DNA of 64,000 nucleotides, from positions 24,966,501 through 25,030,500 of the forward strand of contig OY747705.1 in assembly GCA_963556495.2 (NCBI GenBank). The letters are read 5' to 3'. Positions 25,602 through 38,099 of the stretch are shown here, one piece after another (position 1 is the stretch's first letter; each line of letters starts with the position of its first letter). The notes beneath the pieces are model-generated. The model searched no databases and was not told the origin of the DNA. It worked only from the letters and a program-made list of their open reading frames with translations. Source of the stretch: Valencia hispanica. Taxonomy: Eukaryota > Chordata > Actinopteri > Cyprinodontiformes > Valenciidae. Position numbers and translations under genes: made by a program.

Positions 25602-25674
<73 letters not shown>
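25602..25674. repeat. (AC)n microsatellite
   Basis: An almost pure CA dinucleotide tract of about 70 bp that abuts a short element also seen next to the (TG)n tracts near 44.4-45.1 kb. Confidence 0.95.
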
Positions 25675-25676
<2 letters not shown>

Positions 25677-25677
<1 letters not shown>

Positions 25678-25946
25678 GTCTTTCTATACTTGTGTTGACA
25701 TTGTATTGACTTCCATTGATTTTACTATGCCTAACCCAGACACTTTCCCTAAACCTAACCATTACTGATACATGCCTAACCCTCACCTTAACCTAAACCT
25801 AATTCACACCATACCTCTAAACCTAACTAGTAGAGTTTAATAGCTAGTTAAACATTGCGTGGACCAGGCAAAATGTCCTCACAACTACAAATGTCCACAC
25901 AATGCTGGTGGCCTGTCAAAGGTTGGTCCACACAAGTATAGCTATA
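25677..25946 (-). mobile_element. (TG)n-bounded short element, copy 1
   Basis: It matches, in reverse orientation, 44398-44663 and 44826-45070. Shared blocks include CTTGTGTTGACATTGTATTG, TTTACTATGCCTAACCCAG and GAGTTTAATAGCTAGTTAAA. The ends form imperfect inverted repeats around CTAT(A/C)CTTGTG. Several CCTAA-type units resemble telomere repeats. Non-coding; probably a MITE-like element. Confidence 0.75.
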
Positions 25947-26429
25947 CAAGTACACACATACACACAACCTCCTGAAATTTATAGGCCCAGGATCAGGGCT
26001 GGTTTAACAACTTGGGGCCCTTCTGGCAGGGGCAGTGTTTCACCTTGATGGTTTAATTGAACCTCATAATAAATAGAGGATGTGAACTGGTAGGAATGGT
26101 AACAAATATTTAATTACATGCTTGTGGCTTTTTGCTGTAAATCGATACCTGTGTCAAAGTTGCTGAAAATTGAAGCTTTTGACTTTTGCCAGTCTACATT
26201 TCCAAATGCAATGATCCATTCCACGTTTAGATTATAAAAGCTCAGGTTGGTCCAAATTTTTTGGGACATTTTTTGAAGTAAAGACATAAGTGTTTATTGT
26301 AAGGTGCTCTGCTATGCTGGATTCATTCTGGATAATAATGGAATTTGATTGAAGTTCTTTCGATCTCTGGATAACTTGAAAAATTCAAAGTATAAAAAAA
26401 ATTATATTTCTAGACTTAATTCTCTTTTC

Positions 26430-26640
26430 ATTTAAAAATCCTGACCATCAAGCTGTCCGTCCATTTGTCCATTTAGTAATCTGTCTGTCCATTCCTCCAC
26501 TAATCCAGCTGTTTATGCGTCTTTCCATACATCTGTCAGAACATATAACTTTTTTTTATCCATCTGTCTTTCAATTTCCTCATCCATCCATCCATCAACC
26601 CTGCCCATCAATGCATTCATCTGTTTGCCTGTTTACTGTT
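26430..26640. repeat. Degenerate CCAT/TCTGTC-rich simple repeat
   Basis: Imperfect units built on CCAT and CTGTCCA recur for about 200 bp, including CATCCATCCATCC near 26582-26594. Confidence 0.6.
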
Positions 26641-26679
26641 TCGCCAACTTGAGCACCTCTACAGGAAAACAGGTCTCAC

Positions 26680-27976
26680 CATCCACAAAGAAATGCCTAA
26701 AACTCACCTAACTCTCTATATAGACTCAATTACTCAATCTAAATCAGTTTATTACTCTTGCCTCATCAACTCCAATGAAGGCAATTCTAAGACCCTGTTT
26801 TCACTACTTAACAAAAGCTTCCAACCCCCAGACTTCCTACCCTCCCACCTGTACTCAACAGACACCTGTAATAATCTCATGGCAACCAGTTCCTTTGTTC
26901 TGTCGATCCCCCTCCCCCCTCCCCTGATGAACTTTTACACTTTCTGCCTTTCTCCAGCTTTCTACTTCCTAATGCTTCTGCAATCTCAGACCTCATCCGT
27001 AAATCTAAGCCCACCACATGTCAGCTCGACCCTCTCCCCTCAGTTCTGGTTAAAACATGCCTCTTATCTCTGCTCCCCCTCATCTGTGCTATTATTCACC
27101 CATCAATTCTACTGGAATTGTTCCATCAGTTTTTAAAACAGCAGCTGTCACTCCATTATTAAAAAAGGCCGGTTCTGATCCCAACAACTTTAGTAACTTC
27201 CCTCCTTTTCATTACCTATCTGCTTCTACTTGAAAATATCTTCCGTAAATTTTAATATCCGCTTTCACTGCTACGCTGATGACACCCAGCTATACCTCTC
27301 AACCAAACCCACCTCTTCACAACCCCCCGTCAACCTCACCAGTTGTCTCTCAGAAGTTAGATCTTGATTTTCTTCTAACTTCCTTCAACTCAACAGTGAT
27401 AAAACAAAACTCGGCACCAAGTCCACCCTCTCTAAACTAAACAGCTTCTCTCTCAGTATTCACAAGTCCATAGTTACCCCCTCCCTCAAAGTAAAGAGTT
27501 TGGGTGTCATTCTGGACAATGCACTATAATTCAACAATATCACCAACACTGCATATTTCCATCTCCGTCTTCCATCTTCAAAACCATCTACAACCTCACC
27601 CCCCATACCTGTCTGGTCTCTTCCACATTCATGTACCCCCCCCAGATACTCATCTTCCCTCCACCTGACTGTACCCTTTATGAGACTTCAGCTTCTCTGC
27701 TCCCAAACTTTGGAACTCACTCCCACCAGACATCAGCAAAATTGACTCTCTTCCTGTTTTTAAATCTCAACTCAAAACACATCTGTTTAAACTGGACTAC
27801 TCAACATAACTGTAATTTTAATATTTGTTATTCATTCTACATTGTTTTTAATTGTTTTACATTGTTCTTTATTGTCTTTACATTGTTTTCTATCGTTTTC
27901 AAATCCTGTCTGTATCTGTACAGTGACCTTGAGAGACCTGAAAGGTGCTTCAAATTAAATTTATTATTATTAATTT
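26680..27976 (+). mobile_element. Decayed L2/CR1-type LINE fragment
   Basis: Reverse-transcriptase signatures survive in broken frames: a pre-RT segment YYSCLINSNEGNSKTLFSLL (about 26756), [11 protein letters not shown] near 27270, LNSDKTKL near 27393 and KSLGVILDNAL near 27499. A 3' end reading GAGAGACCTGAAAGGTGCTT then TTATTATTATT closes it. Many stops and deletions; inactive and old. Confidence 0.75.
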
Positions 27977-28667
27977 GACCTATTGAAAGCATTTTAAATG
28001 ACCCACCAGGGTTGCAATTTAGTTTAATATTAACAAGCTAAACAGATAACAGGAGTGAATCAGGATTAGGGGAAATCCTGACACAGTGTAGAGATCCTGT
28101 AAACAATAACATGAAATGATTTCCTAGTCTTATTGCCTGAGTGACTGTGTGGAGAGACAGAAAACAAATGTTTGTATATGGGAATAGGGCTGTCTGTAAA
28201 ACCTTGTTAGCGTTTCATACAACATCCTCCTCTGGGAATCATGTGGTATTCTTGGAAAGTATTGTTTGGGAATTACAGCACAAACCAACAAGTTTGGAGA
28301 TTGTTTCTGGCTTAAAGAGGTTGGTTTGTTGATACACAGTAGATTCTGTCGATAAACGTTGGTAGAGTTACATGACTATCTGTCATTCTCTTCATTCCTC
28401 TGAAATAAACCCTCATCCAAAACCTTTTATTGATCTGTCATCTGTTACTTCTGAGCTTGATTCAAGGAAATTGTTGGCTTTCTTTAAAAGCTTTAATAAG
28501 GCTTTTAAATAGAAGGGCTGTTAGCTTTTTTGATTACCGAATATAAATAGCACTTAGTGTGCAGTAACATGCACAAAATCAAACATAATAAGGTTTAAAA
28601 TGTGAAATATAAAACTATTACATACAAGTTTTTTTATTTATTTTTTGCAGTTAAATAAGATCATGTA

Positions 28668-29196
28668 CAGTTAGGCCCAAAATTATTCATACCCCTTGCA
28701 GATTTACATTTGAAATTATTTTAATTCAACCAAAAAGTCTGTTTGCAACAGGAAATGAAACATCAATCGCTGAAAAGATTATAAATCCATGTAGGAAGAG
28801 TATAAATGTTTATTTTATTAACATATTATTAAAAATGGCATGTAAAATACTATTCATACTCTTCTCGATAATTTTTTGAAAAATCTTAATTGGCATGACA
28901 GCAATCCAACCTTTTTTATAATTACGGCCCAGCATTTAGCAGGTTTCCACTCATATTTTGATGATTCATCCTGTGATGAGCTCTAAGTCTTTCAGGTTGG
29001 AAAGCCACCTTGCCGTCACCCTAATGTTTATCTCCCTCCACTAATTCTGTACTAGATTCAAGTTGGAAATCTGACTGGACTCCAAAAGATAAAGATTACT
29101 TCCAGGCAGAAGAAATACAACCAAATAAAAAATTAAATAAAAACATTACTTTAAACCTAAACCTGCCAGTGGTATAAATCATTTTGGGCTTAACTG
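28668..29196. mobile_element. Tc1-type non-autonomous element
   Basis: It begins CAGTTAGGCCCAAAATTATT after TA and ends with the complementary AATCATTTTGGGCTTAACTG before TA. The inverted repeats are imperfect over about 35 bp. The interior has no transposase frame, only remnants. Confidence 0.8.
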
Positions 29197-29924
29197 TATT
29201 AAAGAAAATTGGTCATAGTAAAAATTCTCAAATCTAGCGCACAACGTGATTTATTGGTACATTAGTTTCTAAAAACTGTATGATAACCTATTTCCATTTA
29301 TTTAAGCTCTGTTTCTCGGTTGGGTCAGATTACTGTAATTAAAAATCAAGGCAAAAACAACTTGTGACTCACTGCTGGTAGATATTTATTAGGGCAATAA
29401 AGACACATTACCTGAAAAAGTTGGACCTGAAACAACCAAAACCATAAAGTTACAAAATGGCAAAGAAGTAAAAAAAAAAAAGTCTGAAGTATAGCCAAGA
29501 ACACAGCATTTTGCCATAAGCCTGCAAACCTTGACCTCCCACGGCATCCCAAACTCTATTCAAATGAATCCACTGTTGAAATTTGTAGTTTTCTAGTTTT
29601 CTCTGTCACAGCGTTGGGTAAGTTGGTGTGAAGTTCTACATCAAAGACAGTCTAATCAGAAGCGTCAACCTTACTCAAAAAAGTTCAAATGTGCACAAGG
29701 TGAGATGACATTTGTTTGACAAGTAGTATACGAAAATGCAACTCATATTTACCTGTTAAAATCAGGTCTGTGCCGCTTTGATGTTTTAGTTAAGCAGGAA
29801 TTAGGCTTGGCCATTGTAATGAACAAAGATGACAATTATCACTTTATGATGCACAAAGCTGAAGGTGTTTTGTTATTGTTCTGTTTTGCTGCATCTTACT
29901 GATTTTTATCTGCAAAGATTAGGG

Positions 29925-30240
29925 TGATGGGAAGGAAACTTTCAGACTTAGAGCTCATCACCAAAGTTATATTGTCGAAATACCAGTGGAAACATGGAAA
30001 AAGCTGGTCTGCATATATAAAAAGGGGTTGATCAATATAATGCCAGTAAGGAGTTTTGACGTTTTTTATTAAATGACAATAAAACAGGAAATGTTTTTTT
30101 TTCTCTAAAATTGATACTCTTTCTGCAATGTTTTATTAACATTAAGGGATGGCTGTCTCAGAAACAACCTTCATGGTTGTATCAAAGTAATTTTAAATCT
30201 AAATCTGCCATGTGTAAGAATAATTTTGGGGCAAACTAAA
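29925..30240 (-). mobile_element. Partial second copy of a related Tc1-type element
   Basis: The right end, TAATTTTGGGGCAAACTA, and the preceding TTTTAAATCTAAATCTGCCA resemble the end of the 28668-29196 element. The opposite end was not found, so the copy is fragmentary. Confidence 0.35.
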
Positions 30241-31205
30241 AATGAAATAATAGAAAAACCCTGCAAATTTCTAGTCCTAAGCTCCTCCACGTCAGTGGTT
30301 TAGTCCGACTCAAACCAGGAACCAAAGTTAGCTTTGGAAATAAAAGCCTTTTCCTCACAATGTAAACTCATCAGCCCGACAGTCACAGAATATATGAGTT
30401 AAGAAATGATTTGGTTTTATTGATCCCACAGCAGAAACATTCTATTGTTAAAGCTGCTTGCAAAAACATAAAAACCTCTGTCCTGGTCAGGGCTGCCTGA
30501 TTCCCAGCAGACAACAGCATAATGAATTGGTAAGCCATCAACAGACTTACCAAAAGTCCTTAGGAGAGGTGTTTACACTACAAAGGCCAGCACTTATAGA
30601 GAAGATCTGTGTTGTGGGACCAATTCAGTTTATTCTTGAGATGAATAGCCAGGTACTTAAAGGGAAGGGGAAGGAAACCTAAAGCACCAGAATCTGAATC
30701 GGTCTTTTTAAGTGTTGTAATGCTGCTGCATCTCTCAGTGATTGCAAATCAGACAAAATACATTTGAGGTGGAGGCTGCTCAGACCTCATTAACCTGCAG
30801 CAGAGGTATGGCAGCGGTGGGGGTAATTTAGAATTTTAGAATTGGCTCTCTCATAAAATCCCTCTAAAAATCCATAATAAAAGGGTAGCGTGAAGAAAAA
30901 GGTGCTCAGTTCATCTAGTCCTCCTAGGGAGACACAGTTCATTAGAGCCAGGTTTATCAAAACGGAAGCTTGTAGTTCTAATCTTAAAAGTAAGAGTTCC
31001 TGCCTCCCTATATGAAACCAGAGCTGCTTTCTTAAAACTGCAACCTTTTGCCTCTGATTATACAATCTCAAAAGAATACCCAACGCAGGTTTGTGATTAA
31101 GAAATTGACTTTGATAAATCATTTCAAACTTTTTTTTTTTACATGTAATGTGTCATCATCATAACCTTTGCAATTCAAGTGTAAAAAAGAAAAAAAAGTT
31201 TGAGA

Positions 31206-31558
31206 GGAAAGTATTTATAAATAAATAGCTGTAATGACCTGGTTGCTTAAGTGTGCACACCCTGAAACCAGTACTTTGCTAAAGAATGCTTTGGTTCAGC
31301 TTTCAGCATTCTTCAGTGAACAGTAGCCATAAAAGAGTATTTTCAATAACCTGAAATAAAGTCCAGCTGACATAGTAGGGAATTCAAGACATTAGCTTGG
31401 AAAGATTGCAAAAAAGCCACAACATTATAGATGCACCATGGTGGACTGAAAGCAGGTATCAATAAGTACAGAAAATATAGGACAACTAGAATTTCTCCAA
31501 AAAACATGAAGAGACAAGAATGAAACAGGTCAGAAAGGATCTCCTGTGTTCTCCATAT
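31206..31558. mobile_element. Probable Tc1-related relic
   Basis: GGTTGCTTAAGTGTGCACAC matches a stretch I recall near the ends of fish Tc1-type elements. The following 300 bp is open to no frame and lacks a clear opposite end. Confidence 0.3.
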
Positions 31559-31566
31559 GTCTGGAG

Positions 31567-31969
31567 CTAGGGTCAGCAACCTTTACAAACCATAGAGCCA
31601 TACTTACCCTGGTTCCTGCTAAGAAAAACATATCTAGAACTGCAAAACTTACATAACCTTTAAAAATCTGTCAAGAATTAAACACACAAAAAATTTGTTT
31701 GTTGGTTTGATTAAAGAACGACACATTTCTTTCTTCTTTTAGGTTTTTAGAGTAAAGAAAAACATACAATTTTACAACAGGGAAACAATTTTCCTTAGTT
31801 GAGCCAGGCTAATCCTGTTCTACACATAAAAAAGGGAAATAAAATAAATAAATAAACCACATAATTTGTAGACTGATAAATCAAAAGAAACAAAAAGTAG
31901 TTTTGTGTACCTGTGAGGAGGAACTAAAGAGCCACATACATCTCTGGAGCGAAAGTTTGCAGATCCCTG
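31567..31969. mobile_element. hAT non-autonomous element
   Basis: The left end CTAGGGTCAGCAACCTTTAC and right end TTTGCAGATCCCTG match the hAT/Charlie pattern 'CAGGGGTCAGCAACC...'. Inside, AGAGCCAT and AGAGCCACATA blocks are in the expected places. The flanks GTCTGGAG and GTCTAGAC agree at six of eight positions, consistent with an aged 8-bp target duplication. Confidence 0.7.
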
Positions 31970-32455
31970 GTCTAGACTAAGGAGTAGGACTGAAAGGCAG
32001 AAGCCTTTTCTTCTAAAGAAAGCTTTCAGGCCTAAACTCTGTTTGTGGGAGAGTCAATACAAGATCCCCAGCCCCCTCCATTTGAGCTTTAATGCATTTG
32101 TGAAGCTGTTATTTACTATTTTAATAAAATGAAATAAAGTGCATCAAAGTACATGCATTTAATGCCTGGATTTTTTTGTTTTAAGGCCTTTAATGACTAC
32201 CAAAAAAGTTTATTCCAGATTTGATCAGAATTCATACTACCGATAACCAATCAGAGAAAATTCAAGAGAAAATGGGTACATTTCTAAATTTGTCTGATGT
32301 ATTGGTTCATCACATAAATTGTTTATGTCTGGAATGTGGCAGGAAACCAGTGCAATGCATCATGTAAAAGAGAAGACATTACTACAGACACGGCTGAAAT
32401 TAATTATGGTTTTCCTGATAAACTTAGTTATCAACCATTCCTGTTTCTTCCTCAG

Positions 32456-32640
32456 GAGCTGGGGAGAGTGGGAAAACCACCTTTCTCCGACAGATGAAGA
32501 TCATCCACGGTCGAGGCTTCTCAGAAGAGGAGAGGAAAGCCTTCGCTAAGTGTATCTACCAGAACATCTTCACTGCCATCAAAGCCATGACAGGAGCCAT
32601 GACCACACTTAATATTCCTTATGCTACGCCTGAGAATGAG
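32456..32640 (+). CDS. gna15: gna15 coding exon 2 of 7
   Basis: It encodes residues 51 (completed) to 112: the rest of the P-loop, then [20 protein letters not shown] and the start of the helical domain. Its length of 185 nt is what I recall for exon 2 of Gq-class genes. Acceptor CTTCCTCAG, donor GAG|GTAGAC, intron phase 0 afterwards. The Mg2+-binding P-loop residue is Thr58 rather than the Ser usual in heterotrimeric alpha subunits. Thr is functionally equivalent in Ras-type P-loops. Confidence 0.95.
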
Positions 32641-33020
32641 GTAGACTCAGTATCCCACACATCAACCTCAACCAGCAGAAATATGCACAGATGCACTTGG
32701 TTACACATAGATGCTCACATATAAACATAAGTGTGAGGGCATCTAAAAAAAAAACACTCTGTAGACTGATTGGAATTTGCATGCAATGAGAAAGAGGAAT
32801 TTAATACACAAACAAAAAACACGTGCATCCTGTTGTGTTCATAAAAAAAGCTTGCAGCATCACAATGAAGAAGGAGAGGTATACATTTGAGCTAGGAAAA
32901 GTTAGAGTAAATAGGCAGAAAGTGTAAAAGGTGTCACTTTTAATTTAAATGAGTTGTTATAGTCCATGTCTTTGTAAATGTTTCAGACACTTTGTTCACC
33001 ATCTGATGTCTGTTCTCTAG
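32641..33020 (+). other. gna15: gna15 intron 2
   Basis: A 380-nt intron with GTAGAC donor and TTCTCTAG acceptor; nothing else recognised. Confidence 0.9.
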
Positions 33021-33175
33021 AGGTTTGCCAGGTGGCTGCAGGATGTGAACACAGTACACATTGTCCACCTGGAGAGGAGTCATGTGGATGCAATCCGCCG
33101 CCTCTGGTCGGACCAAGGAATACGGATCTGTTACAACCGCCGCTGCGAGTACCAGCTCCTGGACTCCACCGAGTA
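33021..33175 (+). CDS. gna15: gna15 coding exon 3 of 7
   Basis: Residues 113-163 plus two bases of Tyr164. The exon lies in the alpha-helical domain that covers bound nucleotide, with the family motif DAIRRLWSDQGI...YQLLDSTEYY (the last Tyr from exon 4). Exactly 155 nt, the exon size I recall for this family. Donor GAGTA|GTGAGT. Confidence 0.94.
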
Positions 33176-35038
33176 GTGAGTGAAACTAAAACAATTGTTA
33201 TACTGGTGGAGAAAGCTGAGCCACACCTTGTAGCTGGACTGGGAATCAGAGGTAGCCACATGATTAAACAGGGTCAAAATAGTGAGAAGCCTTACCAGGG
33301 TATCTTAGAGTATGAATGCCACATCAAGAAACTGTTATTTTAATCATTTTACTGGTACCCAAACTATTTGTTTTAGAGTAATGATAACGGAAAAAAAGTT
33401 TTTGTTCCTACTGTAGTGTCTGTAGGGAAACATTTAACTAGTAATCAATGATTTCTTGTGTTCCACAAGTATAAATGAAATGAGATACAGAAGCCCATAT
33501 CTCCTGCTCTTCAAAATGGGAAAGAGAAGAGAACATGTCAATGAAGCTCAAAGCAACGAAGTTAAAAATAACTAGAACAGAGACAAAAAAGATCGGACTG
33601 CAAAAGATCTCCAAAATCAATATTGAAATGGTGTTAAATGAATGGATGTAATATATGAGTTCTTATTTATTTATACATATATATATAATCTCCTGATTTA
33701 TTGAGACACACCTGTACATGGGGTACTCGCCTATTGCATTTACAAACTGGCTCTGTCATTGACCCTGGTTTAGAGGCCAGTATTCAGGTGTGGAAGGCTT
33801 GTTTTTCTTGGTTTTTCCTGATCTATACTGATTTCACCTTTTAAATCTTTTCAGATCCACAGATTTGTCATACAGCATTAAATAACTGCCTGGATATTAA
33901 ATTTTAGAGATATACCTTTCACGCTGTTCCTGGAGGAAACGGATTTGGTTTTCCTCGAGGTCTGACCTGCTGATTCTGATTTTGATCGATTCTGATTTTC
34001 CTTTTCTAACAATACTAATGCAGGGGGGGAAAAAACATGGGATGCAACTTCTTTGTTAGAGGTGATAGTTTTTAATTAAAAAGGAAATGTGGGAATTACA
34101 AGCTCCTCCTTCTGTATCAAACCATATGACCATAACCTGGATTTGATTTTTGTTAAATTAAAAAACAGTCCATCAAAATACATGTGATCAGATGATGTGT
34201 TTATAGATTGAAATTGGTGGGAATTTTAATTTTGACGCTTCAGTCACTTTTTAATTGACTGGTCTATTAAATATTATATTTTTGTTAGGATAAACAAAAA
34301 TTATATTTGTGCTTATTTTTTAAATGTTTAACAGACTGTTAACAAATACAATTGTTAGTTTAGACCATCGAAAACCTTCGATTTTCATGTTTGACTAAAT
34401 TTGTTTGATTTGTTGCATTTCAGTTTCTTGTCACATTTTTAAATAATTGGGTAATTAATGAGTTCTCTTTTGTTTTGACCGTTTCATCTCAACAAGCAAA
34501 ACTGTCTCAGATTTGCTCTGTGTATGTCCAACACTAGAGGGCGAATTTCTTACCAACTCTGTGTTTTTATGGAATCGCACAGCTTTAAATGTCAGCGTGC
34601 AGAGTTACCGTCTCAACATCTGTTTCTAATCCTCATGTAATGTATATTAGTAGGTGTGATCCTTATGCTTAGAGTGTCTCAGGATCAGAACAAAGCCCGG
34701 GTCCGGCCTGCCTCTTTAGTCTCTCTTTTCTATTCCTGTGCTGCCCTGTGTTTGCTCAGCAGCTCTGTCATCATGATGTGTGCACGATAAGGAACAGTCT
34801 GTCAACATTAGCTAATGACAGCTTGTTTCAACAAGGGCCATAAAGCTGCTGTTTGCACACATGTTGATGGGGGCTCCCCCCACCCTCCTCTTATATTTTT
34901 TAATCACACTTTTTCATCCCTCACAAATTGATCACATCTCCTGTCACTTACAGTTCGTTTTACACGTCCAAGGCTTCATGTAAAGCAAAGAGAGGGAGAG
35001 GTTTTACTAAATCTCTGTCTTTCTTTTCTCTCGTTCAG
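33176..35038 (+). other. gna15: gna15 intron 3
   Basis: A 1.86-kb GT-AG intron, AT-rich, with no recognised repeat or frame. Confidence 0.9.
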
Positions 35039-35167
35039 CTACCTGAACAACTTGGAGAGGATCTCGGCCTCCGACTACATCCCTACAGAGCAGGACGTGC
35101 TGCGCGTTCGGTTTCCCACTACGGGCATCCATGACTACTCGTTCACCATCAAGAACATCACGCTAAG
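35039..35167 (+). CDS. gna15: gna15 coding exon 4 of 7
   Basis: Residues 164-207 (both end codons split). It carries the linker to the GTPase domain and switch I: QDVLRVRFPTTGIHDYSF, with Arg188, equivalent to the catalytic Arg that cholera-type toxins modify in Gs, and Thr191 for Mg2+. The 129-nt length fits the family. The donor AAG|GTGGCT departs from consensus after GTG. Confidence 0.94.
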
Positions 35168-36300
35168 GTGGCTAGGCCTCACATTACCACCCTCTCACAG
35201 GGACAAATCTAATACCAGCACTATTCACGGCCCTGTGAATAAAATACTGTTGAGGCTTTGTCTCCTCACTTCTGCTTGGACACAGTAGTATCACATTTCT
35301 AATAGCCTCTCTACAGAGTTCTTACTGAGACGTGAAGTGTTCATTTTGTGTTTGATTTTGATCCAAATCCCACAAATGAGGGTTTCTGCATTAAAGATTT
35401 AAACCATAATGGGCAAAACAAATACCGAGCATTCTTAGGAAGAATAAGCCTCCCTGGACATATTTTTTAACCTGAAGCTTATTTTATTTTGCTTTCAGCT
35501 AACTTTTTCCCTCTTTTAAATTTGATTTTTTTGGGGGGGAAACTGGAGGAGGTGTTGGCTTCCTTTCTGACACAGCAACCAGTTGGAGGCATCACATGTT
35601 GTCAGTGTGAAGAACATCCTAAATCCAGTGCCTTTTTTTCTTTCTTTGCAGCTTTGTCAGAGTTTGTGGGCGTGAGAACGATCTGTGAGAACTGGGACAG
35701 TTCCACATGATTCATGTTTTTCTGCCACACTAATAATTAGGGACACAATTTTCAATGAAACTTGATTGGTTTATTACAAAACAGCAACAAATAAGGATAA
35801 AAAACAACGTATGTGCTAACTATTATATATATTAAGATTCTGATTTTCATTCAGCTGCAGTTTTCTTTGTGAATTTCCTTCCATATTGGCTGAATGTTAT
35901 CCACTAGTACTGTCAAACATTAAAAGGTGAAACACTATATTTTACATCGTGATCAACCCTTGAATTTAAATGATGTTAACAAAACCAAATGTAAGATGCA
36001 TTGGGGAAAATAATCTAATTTCCCTGTGATCAATCACTTGCTGACGATGCTTGTAAATCCCTCACCACTCAGACTTTGAGGCACGTTTGTCTGATCAATG
36101 CTAAATAGGCCATTTCTATTGATGAAGTCTGTTTCTTTAACTTGCCCTATTGGACACCCACCCATCCAAGCATCCTTCCTTCCTTCCTTCCTTCCTTCCT
36201 TCCTTCCTTCCTTCCTTCCTTCCTTCCTTCCTTCCTTCCTTCCTTCCTTCCCACAGACAGGCTTTCTTTAACTTTCTCTCTTTTGTTTTTCCTCGCTCAG
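35168..36300 (+). other. gna15: gna15 intron 4
   Basis: A 1.13-kb intron ending with a (TTCC)n tract and an unusually long pyrimidine-rich acceptor region. Confidence 0.9.
36174..36251 (+). repeat. (TTCC)n microsatellite 49 bp before exon 5
   Basis: About 19 uninterrupted TTCC units on the transcribed-gene sense strand, just upstream of the exon 5 acceptor. It extends the pyrimidine-rich region to more than 100 nt. Confidence 0.95.
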
Positions 36301-36430
36301 AATTGTGGATGTTGGCGGCCAGAAGTCGGAGCGCCGGAAGTGGATTCACTGCTTTGAAAACGTCACCTCACTCATTTTCCTGGCCTCCCTCAGCGAGTAT
36401 GACCAGGTCCTAGAGGAGAGAGAGACTATT
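36301..36430 (+). CDS. gna15: gna15 coding exon 5 of 7
   Basis: Residues 207 (completed) to 250: switch II and effector surface, reading [20 protein letters not shown], with Gln214 in the position whose loss makes Gq-class proteins constitutively active. SLSEYDQ follows. 130 nt as expected. Acceptor CTCGCTCAG, donor ATT|GTAAGA. Confidence 0.95.
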
Positions 36431-36667
36431 GTAAGAGGACTTTCAAAATGCCTCCTTTTGCCTTTACTCTGTTACCTCAAACAGCAAGTAGTATATTAGA
36501 TTAGTTTTTCTACAACGCTTTTCTGCTTAATTTTCTCTATTATGGAGACTCTGAGATGGTTTTGGCTTAAAAATCAGAGGTTTCTATGATTAGAACTAGG
36601 TTAAAGTCTTATTATTAGATAAATAAAAATAAAACATTCCATCCGATTTTTAGGACTTTGCAAAAGC

Positions 36668-37090
36668 GAGGGATCTTTATTGGCAAGAATCTGGTGATAT
36701 ATGTATCACAATTGGGGGGAGGGGGTCGATGTGATATATTGCGATACTATGAGTAAGACTATATATTGGGATTTTTAAAACTTAATTTAACTGTAGAAAA
36801 ATTGTCACAGGATTCTAAACGCTCCAACTTGTTTCATATTTTAACACGTCCAGTTTTATTACTAGATCTAGTTGATCCACTGGAACAAAGAAGATGAAAA
36901 CAGCCACAAACTACCAGTCATACTTTTAATTTTACTACAAATTTTACTACAAAAAATCAACTTGGTTCCATTCAAATTCTAAAAAATAAAATTAAAATAC
37001 AAATCCACACATTGCTTTTGAATATCGATACAATAGCGTCACATAAAATATCACGATATATCAGCATATCAATATTTTCTCACATCCCTA
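36668..37090. mobile_element. hAT non-autonomous element (TAGGGATGTGAGA type)
   Basis: The right end, read inward, is TAGGGATGTGAGAAAATATT; the left end is GAGGGATCTTTATTGG. The interior alternates GATATAT, TATCGATA and TATCACGATAT blocks, which also occur in the ends of the large hAT element at 52783-55619. The flanks GCAAAAGC and GCAAAAAC match at seven of eight positions. Confidence 0.7.
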
Positions 37091-37182
37091 GCAAAAACTG
37101 AAAGCCCTTTCAAAAGTTCTGCTTTAGTTGCAAGTTTTTGGCTTTTGGTGAAACACTTGATAAGATCTCTGTGCATCTTTTA

Positions 37183-37993
37183 CAGTGCCTTGCAAAAATA
37201 CTCTCTTCACATTTTGTCACCTTACTACCTCAAACTTCGTGGGGTTTAATAGGAATTTTCAGTCATAGGCCTTTCACAAAAGTAGTGAATGATTGTGAAG
37301 TGGAAGGACAAGAAGTCTAACAATATTTTACAAATAGAAATCTGAAAGTTGGTGCACATGTATTCAGTCCTCTTTAATCCATTACCCTTAAAAAATCCAG
37401 TTGAACTAATTGCTTTCAGGAGTCACCTAATTAGTGGAGACCCCATATGTGCAAAATTGTCCTGGTATAAATACAGCTGTTCTATGAAAACCTAAAGTTT
37501 GTTCAAGAACAAACAGCATCACGAAAACCAGTAAACACAGCAGACAGGTCAGAAGTGTAAAGAAGTAGGATTAGGTTATCAAACAATATCCCAAACTTCT
37601 TGAACATCTAATGTAACACTGTTCAGTCTAGCAAGTCATCATCGTGATGCGGGGATGCGTGTCATTAGCAGGAACAGTAAAGCTAATCAGAGTTAAGGGG
37701 AATTGAATTGAGCTAAATACTAGGCAGTCTTGGAAGAAAACTAATTTGGGGTCACAACAGAATTGAGACTGGGATGAAGGTTTATCATACAACAGGTCAA
37801 CAACATACAGCTAGCCATGACACATTTTCTAAATTTTAATTGTAAAAATAAAATTAACCACTTAATTTACACTTTGTAATTGTGTGCTACATTTATCTAT
37901 TGCATAAATTCTCCAAAAGTACATTGAAATATGTAGATATTACATAAAAATGTGAAAAAGTTCAGTGCACGTCAGTTTTTTTGCTGGGTACTG
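37183..37993. mobile_element. Decayed Tc1-type element
   Basis: TA-flanked. It begins CAGTGCCTTGCAAAAATACT and ends with the complement of CAGTACCCAGCAAAAAAA. GGTATAAATACAGCTGTTCT, near 37463, is a stretch I recall from just upstream of fish Tc1 transposases. The transposase frame is destroyed. Confidence 0.7.
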
Positions 37994-38099
37994 TATCTTA
38001 ATGTCATCATTTATCTCTGGATTTAGTTCTGACTGTTATGGATGTAATTTCCTAGATAATGACCAGATTTTCTTGGCACAGACAAAAAGTCATCATTTA

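Larger units (their letters stand above)
25339..32455 (+). other. gna15: gna15 intron 1
   Basis: A GT-AG intron of 7.1 kb holding an (AC)n tract with an attached repeat, a CCAT-rich tract, a LINE relic, Tc1-type short elements and a hAT element. The stretches 27977-28667 and 30241-31205 hold nothing recognised. Confidence 0.85.

Noticed and set aside
36137..36413. Frames with LPSF or EGRK repeats around 36.2 kb
   Set aside because: Artefact of the (TTCC)n microsatellite next to gna15 exon 5.
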